NCBI RefSeq assembly: GCF_022009635.1 | Contig: NZ_CP091716.1 | Coordinates: 1,875,001-1,939,000 of the forward strand | Length of the DNA stretch: 64,000 nucleotides | Origin: Variovorax paradoxus | GTDB lineage: Bacteria > Pseudomonadota > Gammaproteobacteria > Burkholderiales > Burkholderiaceae_C | Direction: 5' to 3' | Part shown: positions 31,431-40,715 of the stretch, piece by piece | Position numbering within the stretch: the first letter of the stretch is position 1 | How the letters are laid out: every line of letters begins with the position of its first letter | The notes under the pieces: model-generated | The model's input: the letters and a program-made list of their open reading frames with translations, nothing else | The model's database searches: none | What the model was told of the DNA's origin: nothing | Translations under genes and position numbers: made by a program

Positions 31431-32753
31431 ATGACTCTGAAAGCAGCCCCCGCCCGACTGTCCACGACTTCAGCCAGCTTCGACGCTGAATTCAAGGCGC
31501 GGCTGCATTGGTCCGCGGACGACGACGCGGCCATCGAGAAGGTGGTGGCCGACATCCTCGCCGATGTGCGCAAGCGCGGCGACGAGGCGGTGCTGGAGTA
31601 CACCAACCGCTTCGACAAGCTGGATGCGAAGACGCTGCCCGAGCTGGAACTCACCCAGGCCGAGCTGAAGGCCGCCTTCGAATCGCTGCCCGCCGCGCAG
31701 CGCGACGCGCTCGAAGCCGCCGCGCGCCGCGTGCGCAGCTACCACGAGGCCCAGAAGAAGGCCAGCGGCGAGAGCTGGAGCTACCGCGACGCCGACGGCA
31801 CGCTGCTCGGCCAGAAGGTCACGCCGCTCGACCGCGTCGGCATCTACGTACCGGGCGGCAAGGCCGCCTACCCGTCGAGCGTGCTGATGAACGCCATTCC
31901 CGCGCACGTCGCGGGCGTGGGCGAGATCATCATGGTCGTGCCCACCCCCAAGGGCGAGAAGAACCAGCTCGTGCTCGCCGCCGCCTACGTGGCCGGCGTG
32001 ACGCGCGGCTTCACCATCGGCGGCGCCCAGGCCGTGGCCGCGCTGGCCTACGGCACCGCCACCGTGCCCGCCGTCGACAAGATCACCGGCCCAGGCAACG
32101 CCTACGTGGCCGCCGCCAAGCGCCGCGTGTTCGGCACCGTGGGCATCGACATGATCGCCGGCCCGAGCGAGATCCTGGTGCTGGCCGACGGCAGCACGCC
32201 GCCCGATTGGGTGGCCATGGACCTGTTCAGCCAGGCCGAGCACGACGAGCTGGCCCAGAGCATCCTGCTGTGCCCCGACGCGGCCTACATCGACCGCGTG
32301 CAGGCCGAGATCGACCGCTTGCTGCCGGCCATGCCGCGCGCGGAAATCATCGCCGCCTCGCTCAACGGCCGCGGCGCGCTGATCCACACGAAGAGCATGG
32401 AAGAGGCCTGCGAGATCAGCAACCGCATCGCCCCCGAGCATCTGGAAGTGAGCAGCAGCCAGCCGGACCGCTGGGAGCCGCTGCTGCGCCACGCCGGCGC
32501 GATCTTCCTGGGCGCCTTCACCAGCGAAAGCCTGGGCGACTACTGCGCCGGCCCCAACCACGTGCTGCCCACCAGCGGCACGGCGCGTTTCTCGAGCCCT
32601 CTGGGCGTCTACGACTTCCAGAAGCGCTCCAGCCTGATCGAGGTCAGCGAGGCCGGCGCCCAGGTGCTCGGCCCGATCGCCGTCACCCTGGCCGAGGGCG
32701 AGGGCCTGCAGGCGCACGCCGAGGCCGCGCGAATGCGCCTGCGTAAGATCTGA
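31431..32753 (+). CDS. hisD: Histidinol dehydrogenase
   Basis: Zinc- and NAD-dependent four-electron oxidation of histidinol to histidine, the final step of the pathway. The 440-residue product shows [24 protein letters not shown], the family signature [16 protein letters not shown], the zinc and catalytic residues around [10 protein letters not shown], and [10 protein letters not shown]. Follows hisG after 20 bp. Confidence 0.97.
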   Translation: MTLKAAPARLSTTSASFDAEFKARLHWSADDDAAIEKVVADILADVRKRGDEAVLEYTNRFDKLDAKTLPELELTQAELKAAFESLPAAQRDALEAAARRVRSYHEAQKKASGESWSYRDADGTLLGQKVTPLDRVGIYVPGGKAAYPSSVLMNAIPAHVAGVGEIIMVVPTPKGEKNQLVLAAAYVAGVTRGFTIGGAQAVAALAYGTATVPAVDKITGPGNAYVAAAKRRVFGTVGIDMIAGPSEILVLADGSTPPDWVAMDLFSQAEHDELAQSILLCPDAAYIDRVQAEIDRLLPAMPRAEIIAASLNGRGALIHTKSMEEACEISNRIAPEHLEVSSSQPDRWEPLLRHAGAIFLGAFTSESLGDYCAGPNHVLPTSGTARFSSPLGVYDFQKRSSLIEVSEAGAQVLGPIAVTLAEGEGLQAHAEAARMRLRKI

Positions 32754-32785
32754 GGCTCCACAACCCTCCGGGAGGAGCCAGCAAG

Positions 32786-33598
32786 ATGATTGATCGTCTC
32801 TATCGTTCGCGTCTTTTCAAGTTCGCCACGGGCATCGTCGCCGGTGCGGCATTGCTTGCCGCCTGCAGCCAGATGCCGCAGGCGGTCACCACCAGCACCG
32901 CGCCCAGCGCGGCAGCGCCCGCGCCGCGGCTCGGCACCCAGTGGGGCGAGGGCCTCGAATCGAAGACCCGCGAGGTCGCCGCCAAGCGCCTGTCCGAGCA
33001 GCCGGACGACATGGCCTCGCTGGGCTACAACGAAGCCTCCGCCGTGCGCCGCGCGGTGGGCAACAACCCCGAACGCCGCCTGAACCTGCTGCTGGCAGAC
33101 GGCGATGTCGAATGGTCGGTGCTCGACGAGAGCGGCAGCCCGCTGCCGCTGCAGCGCGCCCGCCGGGGCAGCGGCGGCGACGACACCTTCCGCCTTGCCG
33201 GCATCGAGGGCTCGCGCTACACGCTGCGCTTTCGCAACCTGAGCGAGCGCAGCTACGAGGTGATTGCCACGGTCGACGGCCTGGACGTGCTCAACGGTAA
33301 GCCCGGCAGCCTGCGCAACGGCGGCTACGTGCTGGGCCCGATGCAGGCGCTGACCATCGAGGGCTTCCGCAAGAGCCAGAACGAGGTCGCCGCCTTCCGC
33401 TTCGCCACGCCCGGGCGCGCCTATGCCGCCAACACCGAAGCCGGTGACGTGCGCAACATCGGCGTGATCGGCGCCGCGCTGTTCGAGCTGGAGCAGCGCA
33501 ACGTGCCGCGCCGCCAGCGCCGTGACGCATCGCCGTCGCAGCCCAGTGCCTTCCCGGCCGACGGCACTTACGCGCCGCCGCCGCGCTATCGCCAGTGA
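32786..33598 (+). CDS. Lipoprotein of unknown function in the his operon
   Basis: A 270-residue predicted lipoprotein: a basic N-terminus, a hydrophobic stretch FKFATGIVAGAALLAAC with the lipidated cysteine at position 27, then an Ala/Thr/Pro linker. The body looks all-beta (RLNLLLADGDVEWSVLDESG, YTLRFRNLSERSYEVIATVDG). The tail is Pro/Tyr/Arg rich and disordered. I do not recognise the family. A strong Shine-Dalgarno (GGGAGGAG) lies upstream of the ATG. It sits between hisD and hisC and probably shares their transcript, though nothing links it to histidine. Confidence 0.8.
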   Translation: MIDRLYRSRLFKFATGIVAGAALLAACSQMPQAVTTSTAPSAAAPAPRLGTQWGEGLESKTREVAAKRLSEQPDDMASLGYNEASAVRRAVGNNPERRLNLLLADGDVEWSVLDESGSPLPLQRARRGSGGDDTFRLAGIEGSRYTLRFRNLSERSYEVIATVDGLDVLNGKPGSLRNGGYVLGPMQALTIEGFRKSQNEVAAFRFATPGRAYAANTEAGDVRNIGVIGAALFELEQRNVPRRQRRDASPSQPSAFPADGTYAPPPRYRQ

Positions 33599-33608
33599 CG
33601 CTGCCGCC

Positions 33609-33959
33609 ATGAAACGTGTTGCCGCCTTCCTGCTGCTCGCGCTGGCTGCCGCCACCGGCGCGCAGGCCATGAGCATCCGCGAACTGCGCACGCTCGAGGC
33701 CAGCGAGAAGGACGGCAAGGCCTATGCCGGCTATTACCTCGTGGGCGTGCTGGAAGGCCTGCGCGAAGGCGTCGAATCGTCGCAGCGCAACGGGCAGAAG
33801 CCCGTGTTCTGCGTCGAGGGGCGCCGCCTCGAGCCCTCCATGGCCCGCTCGCTCTACCAGACCGAGCTGAGCCGCAACGCCGACAGTTACGAAGCCGACA
33901 TGCCAGTGCAACTGGTCATGGCCGGCGCCCTGAAGAACAGCTACCGCTGCACGAAATGA
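33609..33959 (+). CDS. Small periplasmic protein, Rap1a/Tai-like
   Basis: A 116-residue protein with a clear signal peptide (MKRVAAFLLLALAAATGAQA). The mature part is helical, with YAGYYLVGVLEGLREGV, a central FCVEGRRLEPSMA and a final cysteine in SYRC. The pattern resembles the Rap1a/Tai immunity-protein fold: a helical start, FC near the middle and a late Cys that could form a disulfide. The resemblance is by eye only. It follows the lipoprotein gene by 10 bp and overlaps hisC by 4 bp (ATGA). Confidence 0.75.
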   Translation: MKRVAAFLLLALAAATGAQAMSIRELRTLEASEKDGKAYAGYYLVGVLEGLREGVESSQRNGQKPVFCVEGRRLEPSMARSLYQTELSRNADSYEADMPVQLVMAGALKNSYRCTK

Positions 33960-35047
33960 CCGCTCCCGAATCCGCCCGCCCGCCGCTCGACCGCATCCGC
34001 TCCGACGTACGGTCCATGCATGCCTATGCGGTACAGGACGCGCGCGGCCTCATCAAGCTCGACGCGATGGAAAACCCCTTCGGCCTGCCGCTCGCGCTGC
34101 AGGCCGAGCTGGGCGCCCGCCTGGGCGCGCTGGCGCTCAACCGCTATCCGGGCGACCGCGGCGCCGAGCTGCAGCGCGCGCTGGCGGCCCACGCGCAGAT
34201 GCCCGAAGGCTTCGCGCTGATGCTGGGCAACGGTTCGGACGAGCTGATCTCGCTGCTGGCCATTGCCTGCGACCTGCCCGGCGCGACGGTGCTGGCGCCG
34301 GTGCCCGGCTTCGTCATGTACGCCATGAGCGCGCAGCTGCAGGGCCTGAAGTTCGTCGGCGTGCCGCTCACGGCCGATTTCGAGCTCGACGAGGCCGCCA
34401 TGCTGGCCGCCATCGCGCGCGATAAGCCCGCCATCGTCTACCTGGCCTACCCGAACAACCCGACCGCCAACCTCTGGAACGACGCCGTCGTCGAGAAGAT
34501 CGTCGAGGCCCAGGGCGCGCAGGGCGGCCTGGTGGTGATCGACGAGGCCTACCAGCCCTTTGCCGCGCGCAGCTACATCGACCGGCTGGCCCGGCACCGC
34601 CATGTGCTGCTGATGCGCACGCTCAGCAAGTTCGGCCTGGCCGGCATCCGGCTGGGCTACCTGATGGGGCCGGCCGCGCTGGTCGCCGAGATCGACAAGG
34701 TGCGCCCGCCCTACAACATCAGCGTGCTCAACTGCGAGTGCGCGCTGTTCGCGCTGGAGCACACCGAGGTGTTCGAGGCCCAGGCCCGCCAGATCCGCGA
34801 GGAGCGCGAGCGCCTCATGACCGGGCTCGGCCGCCTGCCGGGCGTCAAGACCTGGCCCAGCGACGCCAACATGATCCTCTTGCGCGTGCCCGATGCCGCC
34901 AAGACCTTCGAAGGCATGAAGGCTCGCGGGGTTCTGGTGAAGAACGTTTCTAAAATGCACGAACTGCTCGCAAACTGCCTGCGCCTCACCGTCGGAACGG
35001 CCGACGAGAATGCGCGGATGCTCGCGGCGCTCGAAGCCTCACTATGA
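33956..35047 (+). CDS. hisC: Histidinol-phosphate aminotransferase
   Basis: PLP-dependent fold-I aminotransferase of 363 residues converting imidazole acetol phosphate to histidinol phosphate. The N-terminal [11 protein letters not shown], the aspartate region [14 protein letters not shown] and [10 protein letters not shown], and the PLP lysine in [16 protein letters not shown] are all present. Coupled to the small periplasmic protein gene upstream and to hisB downstream by 4-bp overlaps. Confidence 0.96.
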   Translation: MTAPESARPPLDRIRSDVRSMHAYAVQDARGLIKLDAMENPFGLPLALQAELGARLGALALNRYPGDRGAELQRALAAHAQMPEGFALMLGNGSDELISLLAIACDLPGATVLAPVPGFVMYAMSAQLQGLKFVGVPLTADFELDEAAMLAAIARDKPAIVYLAYPNNPTANLWNDAVVEKIVEAQGAQGGLVVIDEAYQPFAARSYIDRLARHRHVLLMRTLSKFGLAGIRLGYLMGPAALVAEIDKVRPPYNISVLNCECALFALEHTEVFEAQARQIREERERLMTGLGRLPGVKTWPSDANMILLRVPDAAKTFEGMKARGVLVKNVSKMHELLANCLRLTVGTADENARMLAALEASL

Positions 35048-35661
35048 CCACCCCCACCAGCCAGGACAGCGGCGACCGCATCGCGTCCGTCACCCGCAAC
35101 ACCGCCGAAACGAAGATCACCGTCACCGTCAACCTCGACGGCACCGGCAAGGCCAAGCTCTCCACCGGCATCGGCTTCTTCGACCACATGCTCGACCAGA
35201 TCGCCCGCCACGGGCTGATCGACCTCGACATCGACTGCCAGGGCGACCTGCACATCGACGGCCACCACACGGTGGAAGACGTCGGCATCACGCTGGGGCA
35301 GGCCGTGGCCAAGGCCATCGGCGACAAGAAGGGCATCCGCCGCTACGGCCATGCCTACGTGCCGCTCGACGAAGCCCTGAGCCGCGTCGTCATCGACTTC
35401 TCGGGCCGCCCCGGCCTCGTGATGCACGTGCCCTTCACCAGCGGGATGATCGGCACCTTCGACAGCCAGCTCACCTACGAGTTCTTCCAGGGCTTCGTGA
35501 ACCACGCCTTCGTCACGCTGCACATCGACAACCTCAAGGGCGTCAATGCGCACCACCAGTGCGAGACCGTCTTCAAGGCCTTCGCGCGCGCCATGCGCGG
35601 CGCGCTCGAGCTGGACCCGCGTTCCGTCGGCGTCATCCCCTCGACCAAGGGCTCGCTCTGA
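35044..35661 (+). CDS. hisB: Imidazoleglycerol-phosphate dehydratase
   Basis: Monofunctional HisB of 205 residues (no N-terminal phosphatase domain). It dehydrates imidazole glycerol phosphate using a di-manganese site: the histidine clusters [24 protein letters not shown] and [16 protein letters not shown] are intact. ATGA overlap with hisC. A separate histidinol-phosphate phosphatase must exist elsewhere. Confidence 0.97.
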   Translation: MTTPTSQDSGDRIASVTRNTAETKITVTVNLDGTGKAKLSTGIGFFDHMLDQIARHGLIDLDIDCQGDLHIDGHHTVEDVGITLGQAVAKAIGDKKGIRRYGHAYVPLDEALSRVVIDFSGRPGLVMHVPFTSGMIGTFDSQLTYEFFQGFVNHAFVTLHIDNLKGVNAHHQCETVFKAFARAMRGALELDPRSVGVIPSTKGSL

Positions 35662-35680
35662 ACGCGGTCGTCCATCAGCT

Positions 35681-36337
35681 ATGAAATCTGTAGCAAATAC
35701 CGTTGCCGTCGTCGACTACGGCATGGGCAACCTGCATTCGGTGTCGCAGGCCGTGCGCCATGCGGCCGACCAGGTGGGCGTGGAGGTGTTCGTCACCTCC
35801 GACCCGGACGTGGTCCGCAAGGCCACCCGCGTGGTGCTACCGGGGCAGGGCGCCATGCCCGACTGCATGCGCGAGCTGCGCGACTCCGGCCTGCAGGAAT
35901 CGGTGCTCGAGGCGGCGGCCAGCAAGCCGCTGTTCGGCGTGTGCGTGGGCATGCAGATGATGCTGTCGCGCAGCGACGAGGGCCCGACCGAGGGCCTCGG
36001 CCTCATTCCGGGCGAGGTCGTCAAGTTCGACCTGGCCGGGCGGCTGCAGGCCGACGGCAGCCGATTCAAGGTGCCGCAGATGGGCTGGAACCAGGTGCGC
36101 CAGGCCCGGCCGCATGCGGTGTGGGCGGGTATTCCCGACCTGAGCTACTTCTATTTCGTGCACAGCTTCTACGCCCGGCCGGCCGACGCCCGGCACAGCG
36201 TGGGCGAGGCCGATTACGGCGCGAGCTTTACCGCAGCCATCGCACGCGATAACATTTTTGCTACCCAGTTCCACCCGGAGAAGAGTGCGGACCACGGGCT
36301 GCAGCTCTATCGCAACTTCCTCCACTGGAACCCCTGA
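35681..36337 (+). CDS. hisH: Imidazole glycerol phosphate synthase, glutaminase subunit
   Basis: Class I glutamine amidotransferase of 218 residues that feeds ammonia to HisF. It shows [14 protein letters not shown] at the start, the nucleophile in GVCVGMQMM and the His-Glu pair in [10 protein letters not shown]. Start at the ATG at 35681; upstream in-frame translation overlaps hisB and is not conserved. Confidence 0.96.
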   Translation: MKSVANTVAVVDYGMGNLHSVSQAVRHAADQVGVEVFVTSDPDVVRKATRVVLPGQGAMPDCMRELRDSGLQESVLEAAASKPLFGVCVGMQMMLSRSDEGPTEGLGLIPGEVVKFDLAGRLQADGSRFKVPQMGWNQVRQARPHAVWAGIPDLSYFYFVHSFYARPADARHSVGEADYGASFTAAIARDNIFATQFHPEKSADHGLQLYRNFLHWNP

Positions 36338-36400
36338 ACCCATTTTTCCGACCGGGCCGAACCTTTCACAGCCCGGATTCCGCTCACTCGCGTCACTTCC

Positions 36401-37141
36401 ATGCTCCTCATTCCCGCCATTGATCTCAAAGACGGCCACTGCGTTCGCCTCAAACAGGGCGACATGGACCAGTCCACTGTCTTCAGCGAAGACCCCGCCG
36501 CCATGGCCCGCAAATGGGTCGAGGCCGGCGCACGTCGGCTGCACCTGGTCGATCTGAATGGCGCCTTCGCCGGCAAGCCGCAGAACCACGCGGCGATCAA
36601 GGCAATCCTTAAAGAGGTGGGCGACGACATTCCGGTGCAGCTCGGCGGCGGCATCCGCGACCTCGACACCATCGAGCGCTACATCGACGACGGCCTGCGC
36701 TACGTGATCATCGGCACCGCCGCGGTCAAGAACCCCGGTTTCCTGAAAGACGCCTGCAGCGCCTTCGGCGGCCACATCATCGTGGGCCTGGACGCCAAGG
36801 ACGGCAAGGTCGCCACCGACGGCTGGAGCAAGCTCACGGGCCACGAGGTGGCCGACCTGGGCAAGAAGTTCGAGGACTACGGCGTCGAGTCGATCATCTA
36901 TACCGACATCGGCCGCGACGGCATGCTGTCGGGCATCAACATCGAGGCCACCGTGCGGCTCGCGCAGGCGCTGACCATTCCGGTGATCGCCTCGGGCGGC
37001 CTGTCGAACATGGCCGACATCGACCAGCTCTGCGCGGTCGAGTCGGACGGCATCGAGGGTGTGATCTGCGGCCGCGCCATCTACTCGGGCGACCTCGACT
37101 TCGCCGCCGCGCAGGCCCGCGCGGACGAACTGGCCGCCTGA
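36401..37141 (+). CDS. hisA: Phosphoribosylformimino-AICAR ribotide isomerase
   Basis: TIM-barrel isomerase of 246 residues. The first catalytic aspartate is in [19 protein letters not shown], and the second-half counterpart in [14 protein letters not shown]. Phosphate-binding loops QLGGGIRD and [11 protein letters not shown] are present. A 63-bp gap separates it from hisH. It is the last his gene before the 4.4-kb interruption; hisF resumes at 41569. Confidence 0.96.
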   Translation: MLLIPAIDLKDGHCVRLKQGDMDQSTVFSEDPAAMARKWVEAGARRLHLVDLNGAFAGKPQNHAAIKAILKEVGDDIPVQLGGGIRDLDTIERYIDDGLRYVIIGTAAVKNPGFLKDACSAFGGHIIVGLDAKDGKVATDGWSKLTGHEVADLGKKFEDYGVESIIYTDIGRDGMLSGINIEATVRLAQALTIPVIASGGLSNMADIDQLCAVESDGIEGVICGRAIYSGDLDFAAAQARADELAA

Positions 37142-37175
37142 CGCCTTCCCACCTTTAGGCCAGGCCCTGCAGCGC

Positions 37176-38348
37176 GTGCTTTCCGCGCTCGCCATTGCCA
37201 ACTACCGCTCGCTGCGGCAACTGACGGTGCCGCTGGGCCGGCTCACGGTCGTGACCGGGGCCAACGGCAGCGGCAAGTCGAGCGTGTACCGGGCGATGCG
37301 CCTGCTGGCCGACATCGCCAACGGCGGGGTGATCCGTTCGCTGGTGCGCGAGGGCGGCCTGTCTTCCACGCTGTGGGCAGGGCCCGAGCGCTTCTCGGCC
37401 GCCATGCTGCGCGGCGAGATGCCGGTGCAGGGCACCACGCGCAGCGAGCCGGTGGCTCTCCAGCTCGGCTTTGCCGGTACCACGGCCGAAGACTTCGGCT
37501 ATGCCATCGACATCGGCCTGCCGCCGCCGATTCCGTCGACTGCCTTCTCGCACGACCCCGAAATCAAGCACGAGGCTATCTGGAGCGGCCCCTTGCTGCG
37601 GCTGTCGACGCAACTGGTCGACCGCAAGGGCGCCGCGCTGCGCCTGCGTGAGGGCAAGGGCTGGCAGGCCGTGGGCCGGCCGATTCCGGCCTTCGCCAGC
37701 ATGATGACCGAGCACGCCGACCCGCGCGACGCGCCGGAGATGCTCACGCTGCGCGAGCAGATGCGCTCATGGCGCTTCTACGACCACTTCCGCTCCGACG
37801 CCGAGGCGCCCGCGCGCCAACCGCAGCTCGGCACCCGCACGCCGGTGCTGGCCAACGACGGCGCCGACCTGGCAGCGGCGCTGCAGACCATCCGCGAGAT
37901 CGGCGACGGCGGCGCCCTCGACCGCGCGGTGGACGACGCCTTTCCGGGCGCAAGCATCGAGGTGCGTGCGTCCGGCGACCGCTTCGAGACGCTGATGCAT
38001 CAGCACGGCCTGCTCAGGCCCCTGACGGCCGCCGAGCTGTCCGACGGCACGCTGCGCTACCTGCTGTGGATCGCGGCGCTGCTCACGCCGCGTCCACCCG
38101 CGCTGCTGGTGCTCAACGAGCCCGAGACCAGCCTTCACCCCGACCTCCTGCCGGCCCTCGGCCGCCTCATCGCGCAGGCCGCGCGCGGCTCGCAGGTGAT
38201 CGTGGTGTCGCACGCCGCGCGGCTGATTGCCGCGCTGGAGGACAGCGACGGCGTGCAGCCCGTGGTGCTGGAGAAGCGGTTCGGCGAGACGCGCATCGCC
38301 AACCTCGACATGAGCGAGATTCCGCGCTGGGAGTGGCCGGCACGGTGA
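37176..38348 (+). CDS. AAA-family ATPase (RecF/OLD-like, AAA_21)
   Basis: A 390-residue ABC-type ATPase of the SMC/RecF-like class. The N-terminal LSALAIANYRSLRQLTVPLG is the typical strand start, Walker A is GANGSGKSSVYRAM, Walker B is ALLVLNEPETSLHPDLLPAL, and VVSHAARLIAALE supplies the switch histidine. No nuclease (TOPRIM) domain is visible after the ATPase, so it is not a full OLD protein. The start is a GTG at 37176, 34 bp after hisA, probably read through from the his operon. Its role is unknown. Confidence 0.82.
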   Translation: MLSALAIANYRSLRQLTVPLGRLTVVTGANGSGKSSVYRAMRLLADIANGGVIRSLVREGGLSSTLWAGPERFSAAMLRGEMPVQGTTRSEPVALQLGFAGTTAEDFGYAIDIGLPPPIPSTAFSHDPEIKHEAIWSGPLLRLSTQLVDRKGAALRLREGKGWQAVGRPIPAFASMMTEHADPRDAPEMLTLREQMRSWRFYDHFRSDAEAPARQPQLGTRTPVLANDGADLAAALQTIREIGDGGALDRAVDDAFPGASIEVRASGDRFETLMHQHGLLRPLTAAELSDGTLRYLLWIAALLTPRPPALLVLNEPETSLHPDLLPALGRLIAQAARGSQVIVVSHAARLIAALEDSDGVQPVVLEKRFGETRIANLDMSEIPRWEWPAR

Positions 38349-38369
38349 CGGCTGCCGCCTGGCGAAGGC

Positions 38370-39260
38370 CTACTCGGCCTTCACCGACATCGTCTGGATG
38401 ATCGTCTCCAGCTGCGCGCTCATCGGCAGGTTGATGCTCTCCCCGGTCGGCAGCTTGCGCAGGAACCAGCGCTTGTACTGCCGCTCGATCTCGCCGTCTT
38501 CCGCGAGCACCTGGAAGGCATCGATGACCACCTTGTTCAGTTGCGGGTCGTCCTTGCGGTACATGATCCCGTAGGGGTCGTAGGAGAGAAAGTCGCCGAC
38601 CACCTCGTAGTCGGCCTTGGCCGCGTCCTGGGCGATCAGGCCGTAGAGCAGCACATCGTCGGTCGCGAAGGCGTCGGCCTGGCCGCTCTTCACGAGCCCG
38701 AACGACTCCGCGTGGTCACGCGCCACCAGCAAGTCGATGCCGAGCTTGAACTTCGCCGACAGGTCGCGCAGCGTCTTCTCGTTGGTGGTGCCGGCCGTCA
38801 CCGCCACCTTCCTGCCCGCGAGGTCGCGGAACGACTTGATGGGCGAGCCCTTGCGCACCAGCACCTTGGTGCCGGAGACGAACATGGTCGGCGAGAAGCT
38901 CACGCGCTTCTGGCGCTCGAGGTTGTTGGTGGTCGAGCCGCATTCCAGGTCGACCTTGCCGCTCACGACCGCGTCGATGCGCGAGTCGGACGTGACGGGC
39001 ACCCACTGGATGGCGAGGCTCTTGTTCACCGCGTCTTCGATGGCGCTCACCAGCGAGCGGCACAGTTCGATCGAATAGCCGATGGGTTCCTTGCGCGTGT
39101 TGAGGAACGAGAACGGCACCGACGACTCGCGGTAGCCGATGGCGATGGTGCCGCTGGCGCGTGCCTTGGCCAGCGTGCCGATGAGTTCCTGCGCCTGGGC
39201 GGCAACGGCCGCCGTGGCCAGCGTCACGGTTGCGAGCAGCAGGCCGGCGATGCGCTTCAT
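38370..39260 (-). CDS. Periplasmic amino-acid-type solute-binding protein (SBP family 3)
   Basis: A 296-residue exported protein. The signal peptide MKRIAGLLLATVTLATAAVAAQAQ is followed by an SBP_bac_3 domain: IAIGYRESSVPFSFL, GYSIELCRSLVSAIE, SDSRIDAVVSGKVDLECG, GRKVAVTAGTTNEKTL, YGIMYRKDDPQLNKVV. It most resembles glutamate/aspartate-binding GltI-type proteins. An alternative ATG at 39278 overlaps the stop of the symporter gene (ATGA) and adds six residues; either way the two genes are coupled. No ABC permease or ATPase gene accompanies it. Confidence 0.88.
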   Translation of the reverse strand: MKRIAGLLLATVTLATAAVAAQAQELIGTLAKARASGTIAIGYRESSVPFSFLNTRKEPIGYSIELCRSLVSAIEDAVNKSLAIQWVPVTSDSRIDAVVSGKVDLECGSTTNNLERQKRVSFSPTMFVSGTKVLVRKGSPIKSFRDLAGRKVAVTAGTTNEKTLRDLSAKFKLGIDLLVARDHAESFGLVKSGQADAFATDDVLLYGLIAQDAAKADYEVVGDFLSYDPYGIMYRKDDPQLNKVVIDAFQVLAEDGEIERQYKRWFLRKLPTGESINLPMSAQLETIIQTMSVKAE

Positions 39261-39274
39261 GATGGCGCCTTGGC

Positions 39275-40582
39275 TCATGCGTGCGCCGGATGGGCGAGGG
39301 TGGCGCTGGCCTCTTCGTCGAGCGCCTTGGCGTTGATCTCGGCGTCTCTCTCGGAGAGCAGTTCGCCTTCCCACTTGGCAACCACGGCGGTGGCGATGGA
39401 GTTGCCCACCGCGTTGGTGGCCGAGCGGCCCATGTCGAGGAAGGTGTCCACGCCCAGGATCAGCAGCAGGCCGGCCTCCGGAATGTCGAAGTGGTTCAGC
39501 GTGGCGGCGATCACCACCAGCGAGGCACGCGGCACGCCGGCCATGCCCTTGGAGGTGAGCATCAGGATCAGCAGCATCGTGACCTGCGTGCTGATCGGCA
39601 TGTGGATGTTGTAGGCCTGTGCGATGAAGAGCACGGCAAAGGTGCAGTACATCATGGAGCCGTCGAGGTTGAACGAGTAGCCCATGGGCATCACGAAGCT
39701 CGAGATCTTGCGTTTCACGCCGAAGCGGTCGAGCGCCTGCAGGATCTTGGGGTAGGCCGCCTCGGAACTGGCCGTGGCAAAGGACAGCAGGAAGGCTTCC
39801 TTGATGAGCACCAGCAGCTTGAACACGCGCGGGCCGAGGAACAGGAAGCCCGCCAGCGTCAGCACGCTCCACAGCACGAACAGGCCCAGATAGAAGTCGC
39901 CCATGAACACCGCGAACTTGATCAGGATGCCCAGCCCGTTCACGGCCACCGTGGCGGCCATGGCCGCCAGCACCGCGAGCGGCGCGAGCTTCATGACGTA
40001 GCCGGTGATCTTGAGCATGGCGTGCGACAGCTCCTCGATGGCCGCCACCAGCGTCTTGGCCTTGTCGCCCAGCGAGGCGAGCGCCACGCCGAAGAACATC
40101 GAGAACACCACGATCTGCAGGATCTCGTTGTTGGCCATGGCCTCGACAAAGGACTTGGGCACCGTGTGGCTCACGAAGTCCTTCAGCGTGAACTTGGAAG
40201 TCGCGAGGTTGGCCGAGGCGCCGATGTCGGGCAGCGGCAGGCCCAGGTTCTCGCCGGGCTTGAGCAGGTTGGCCATGATCAGGCCGATCACCAGCGAGAT
40301 CAGCGAGGCCGTGAGGAACCAGCCGATGGCCTTGCCGAACACGCGGCCGACCGACTTGGCGTCGCCCATGTGCGCGATGCCCACCACCAGCGTGGAGAAC
40401 ACCAGCGGGCCGATCAGCATCTTGATCAGGCGCAGGAACACGTCCGAGACAATGGAGACGTAGTCGGCGATCTCCTTGGCGGCTTTCTTGTCCGGAAAGC
40501 TTGTGAAGATCATGTAGCCCACGAGGATGCCCAGGACCATGGCGATCAGGATCCAGGCGGCCATCGGCAGCTTCTTTTTCAT
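39275..40582 (-). CDS. Dicarboxylate/amino acid:cation symporter (DAACS family)
   Basis: Secondary transporter of 435 residues in the sodium:dicarboxylate/glutamate family. Conserved features: the serine-rich reentrant loop FATASSEAAYPKIL, MPMGYSFNLDGSMMY (counterpart of the NMDGT-type motif) and the substrate-binding DTFLDMGRSATNAVGNSIAT. An AAAAGGGGA Shine-Dalgarno precedes the ATG at 40582. It is followed at once by a solute-binding protein gene with stop/start overlap. Likely substrates are C4-dicarboxylates or acidic amino acids; DctA and GltP types cannot be told apart by eye. Confidence 0.9.
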   Translation of the reverse strand: MKKKLPMAAWILIAMVLGILVGYMIFTSFPDKKAAKEIADYVSIVSDVFLRLIKMLIGPLVFSTLVVGIAHMGDAKSVGRVFGKAIGWFLTASLISLVIGLIMANLLKPGENLGLPLPDIGASANLATSKFTLKDFVSHTVPKSFVEAMANNEILQIVVFSMFFGVALASLGDKAKTLVAAIEELSHAMLKITGYVMKLAPLAVLAAMAATVAVNGLGILIKFAVFMGDFYLGLFVLWSVLTLAGFLFLGPRVFKLLVLIKEAFLLSFATASSEAAYPKILQALDRFGVKRKISSFVMPMGYSFNLDGSMMYCTFAVLFIAQAYNIHMPISTQVTMLLILMLTSKGMAGVPRASLVVIAATLNHFDIPEAGLLLILGVDTFLDMGRSATNAVGNSIATAVVAKWEGELLSERDAEINAKALDEEASATLAHPAHA

Positions 40583-40715
40583 GCGTATCCCCTTTTGTCG
40601 TGTATGAGTATTTCTTCGGCCACAGGGTATCGAAGAAGCCCCATGGCACGCAATGGCTCCAGAGGCCCAATTCCATGCGGCGGCCATGCGGCTGGCGCTG
40701 CCTACAATTCCTTGC

